A stretch of 64,000 nt of DNA from contig NZ_JQJJ01000014.1 of NCBI RefSeq assembly GCF_000745475.1, positions 186,001 to 250,000 on the forward strand, read 5' to 3'. The notes under the pieces are model-generated. The model did no database searches. It worked only from the letters and a program-made list of their open reading frames with translations, and was not told the DNA's origin. Positions 62,751 to 64,000 of the stretch are shown here, one piece after another (the stretch's first letter is position 1; every line of letters starts with the position of its first letter). The stretch comes from Allobosea sp. UNC402CLCol. GTDB lineage: Bacteria; Pseudomonadota; Alphaproteobacteria; Rhizobiales; Beijerinckiaceae. A program made the position numbers and the translations under genes.

Positions 62751-63622
62751 TGAGCCAGGCACAGACCACCATCATCGCCGATTCCGCCGCGATCGAGAAC
62801 GCCGCGCCCCGGCCCAAGGCCGCCGCTGGCAAGCGCCAGCGAAAGAAGGGCGTCAACGGCACCGCGATCACGCTCGTCGGCCTCGTCATCCTCTTCGCCG
62901 GCTGGGCGGCGGCGGTGAAGTATCTCGACGTTCCGTCCTACATCCTGCCGACGCCGCTGGCGGTGTGGAAGGCGCTCTGGTCGGGCCTCGCGGTCAGTCC
63001 GTCGAGCCCGCTCGGCTATTACCTGCCGCTCTGGGGCACGCTGAAGAACGCCGCGATCGGGCTTGCCATCGGTTCGGGCCTAGGCCTCACGCTCGGCTCG
63101 CTGATGGCCGAGAGTCGGCTGATCGAGAAGCTGGTGATGCCCTATGCCTTCGCGCTGCAATCGCTGCCGAAGGTGGCGATCGCGCCGCTAGTCGTGATCT
63201 GGTTCGGCTTCGGCGACGGCTCGAAGATCGCGATCTCGGCGCTGCTCGCTTTCTTCCCGATGCTGATCAACAGCTTCACCGGCCTGCGCGCCGTCGAGCC
63301 GGAGCGCATCGACCTGATGCGCTCGCTCTCGGCCTCGCGCTTCGAGACCTATCGCATCGTCAAGCTGCCCAACGCCGCTCCCTATATCTTCGCCGGGCTC
63401 GACATGGCGGTGGTCTACGCGCTGCTCGGCACCATCGTCGCCGAGTTCCTCGGCGCCCAGCAGGGCATGGGCGTCGTCATCACGCAGGCCCAGGCGGTGA
63501 CCGACGTCGCCGGCGTCTTCGCCGCGCTCGTCATCCTGGGCGCGATGGGAATCCTGCTCCACGGCATCGTCCGCGGGCTGGAGGCACGCATCGTCCATTG
63601 GGGCGATCGCGGCCGCAAGTGA
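62747..63622 (+). CDS. ABC transporter permease, SsuC/TauC type
   Basis: A 291-aa permease. After a polar N-terminal region it has the first helix (ITLVGLVILFAGWAAAVKYL), SYILPTPLAVWKALWSGL, and the coupling loop GLRAVEPERIDLMRSLSASRFETYRIVKLPNAAPYIFAG. It begins at ATG 62747, or at the adjacent ATG 62750. With the ATPase and the truncated binding protein it forms a complete importer, here placed with sugar-acid catabolism. Confidence 0.9.
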   Translation: MMSQAQTTIIADSAAIENAAPRPKAAAGKRQRKKGVNGTAITLVGLVILFAGWAAAVKYLDVPSYILPTPLAVWKALWSGLAVSPSSPLGYYLPLWGTLKNAAIGLAIGSGLGLTLGSLMAESRLIEKLVMPYAFALQSLPKVAIAPLVVIWFGFGDGSKIAISALLAFFPMLINSFTGLRAVEPERIDLMRSLSASRFETYRIVKLPNAAPYIFAGLDMAVVYALLGTIVAEFLGAQQGMGVVITQAQAVTDVAGVFAALVILGAMGILLHGIVRGLEARIVHWGDRGRK

Positions 63623-63658
63623 AACGACCACAACCATAAGCAAGCAAGGGAGAACGTC

Positions 63659-64000
63659 ATGATCACCCGCAGACAATGGCTCCAGGCCAGCAGCGTCTTC
63701 GCATCCGCGCTGGCGCTTGGCCCGCGCTCCGCTTTCGCGCAGCCGGCCAAGACGGTGAAGGTCGGCGTCGGCCTCAAATCGATCAACGCCAGCGTCATCA
63801 ACCTGCTGGTCGGCGAGGCGCTGGGCTACAATGCCGAGGAAGGTTTCAAGGTGCAGGGGCTGGCGCTCGGCGGCAACGCCAACGTCCAGGTCGCGACCGA
63901 CAAGGGCGATGTCGATGTCGGTATCGGCGTGCCCTCCTACGCCCTGCCCATCCTCGCCCGGGGCGAATGGGGCCAGTCGCAATGGTTCTACCAGTACACC
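63659..64000 (+). CDS. ABC transporter substrate-binding protein, NMT1-like (truncated by window end)
   Basis: The first 114 codons of a periplasmic binding protein. The N-terminus MITRRQWLQASSVFASALALG has a twin-arginine motif and a cleavage site near AFAQP. The mature part opens KVGVGLKSINASVINLLVGEALGYNAEEGFKVQ, as in NMT1/SsuA proteins. AAGGGAG precedes the ATG. The gene runs past base 64000. Confidence 0.85.
   Translation, partial: MITRRQWLQASSVFASALALGPRSAFAQPAKTVKVGVGLKSINASVINLLVGEALGYNAEEGFKVQGLALGGNANVQVATDKGDVDVGIGVPSYALPILARGEWGQSQWFYQYT

Overview
This is a GC-rich 64 kb window with tightly packed operons, many of them joined by ATGA, GTGA or TGATG overlaps. Several traits point to an alphaproteobacterium of the Hyphomicrobiales (rhizobial) type. 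The gene order is pcaDCHG, followed by pcaF, pcaIJ and quiC. An ATAACC-N4-GGTTAT site of the kind used by rhizobial PcaQ precedes pcaD. Solute-binding-protein transporters are abundant. The genus cannot be fixed from sequence alone; a Bosea-like organism is a guess. No rRNA, tRNA, CRISPR array, transposase or phage gene was seen. The window looks like a chromosomal or large-replicon catabolic region for aromatic and heterocyclic acids.

Layout. (1) 1-4370: the end of a FAD oxidoreductase, an SsuABC/TauABC-type importer and a short-chain dehydrogenase. (2) 4359-11793: a protocatechuate / beta-ketoadipate block (pcaD, C, H, G, F, I, J) ending in a two-domain 3-dehydroshikimate dehydratase, so quinate/shikimate carbon can be taken to succinyl-CoA and acetyl-CoA. 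pcaB and pcaQ are not in the window. (3) 11884-34670: a nicotinate block. It holds nicotinate dehydrogenase (nicA-like, plus a nicB-like Mo-subunit/triheme cytochrome fusion), a 6-hydroxynicotinate reductase homologue, a 7Fe ferredoxin with its NADP reductase, an enamidase homologue, two tandem AA_synth-family proteins, a UPF0280 protein, nadC, and a fused PhnN / AMP-phosphorylase-like enzyme. It also has a LIV-type importer with a fused LivHM permease, a MarR regulator and a second NMT1-type importer. (4) 34827-44095: an MdtABC-like RND efflux operon with two pump proteins. (5) 44294-55499: a peptide/amide cluster with Dpp-type permeases, two binding proteins, two unusual M28-like hydrolases, two PuuE-like deacetylases and an IclR regulator. 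(6) 55586-64000: a GntR-controlled acid-sugar cluster (HpaI aldolase, DUF1537 kinase, PdxA2-like dehydrogenase, iron alcohol dehydrogenase, sialidase-like protein) followed by another SsuABC-type importer cut by the window end.

The most striking result is region 3. Six copies of an 18-bp palindrome (consensus TYGTTYGTATACRAAYGA) lie in front of nadC-phnN/TP, ferredoxin and enamidase (one shared site), nicAB, the 6-hydroxynicotinate reductase operon, the LIV importer and the NMT1-type importer. In at least three cases (A, D, F) the site overlaps the -10 of a readable sigma-70 promoter. The sequence therefore shows a single regulon that combines an oxidative first step (Mo hydroxylase draining to cytochrome c) with a reductive, ferredoxin-dependent second step otherwise known from the clostridial nicotinate fermentation. 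It also includes a nucleotide-salvage module whose role in nicotinate catabolism is not established.
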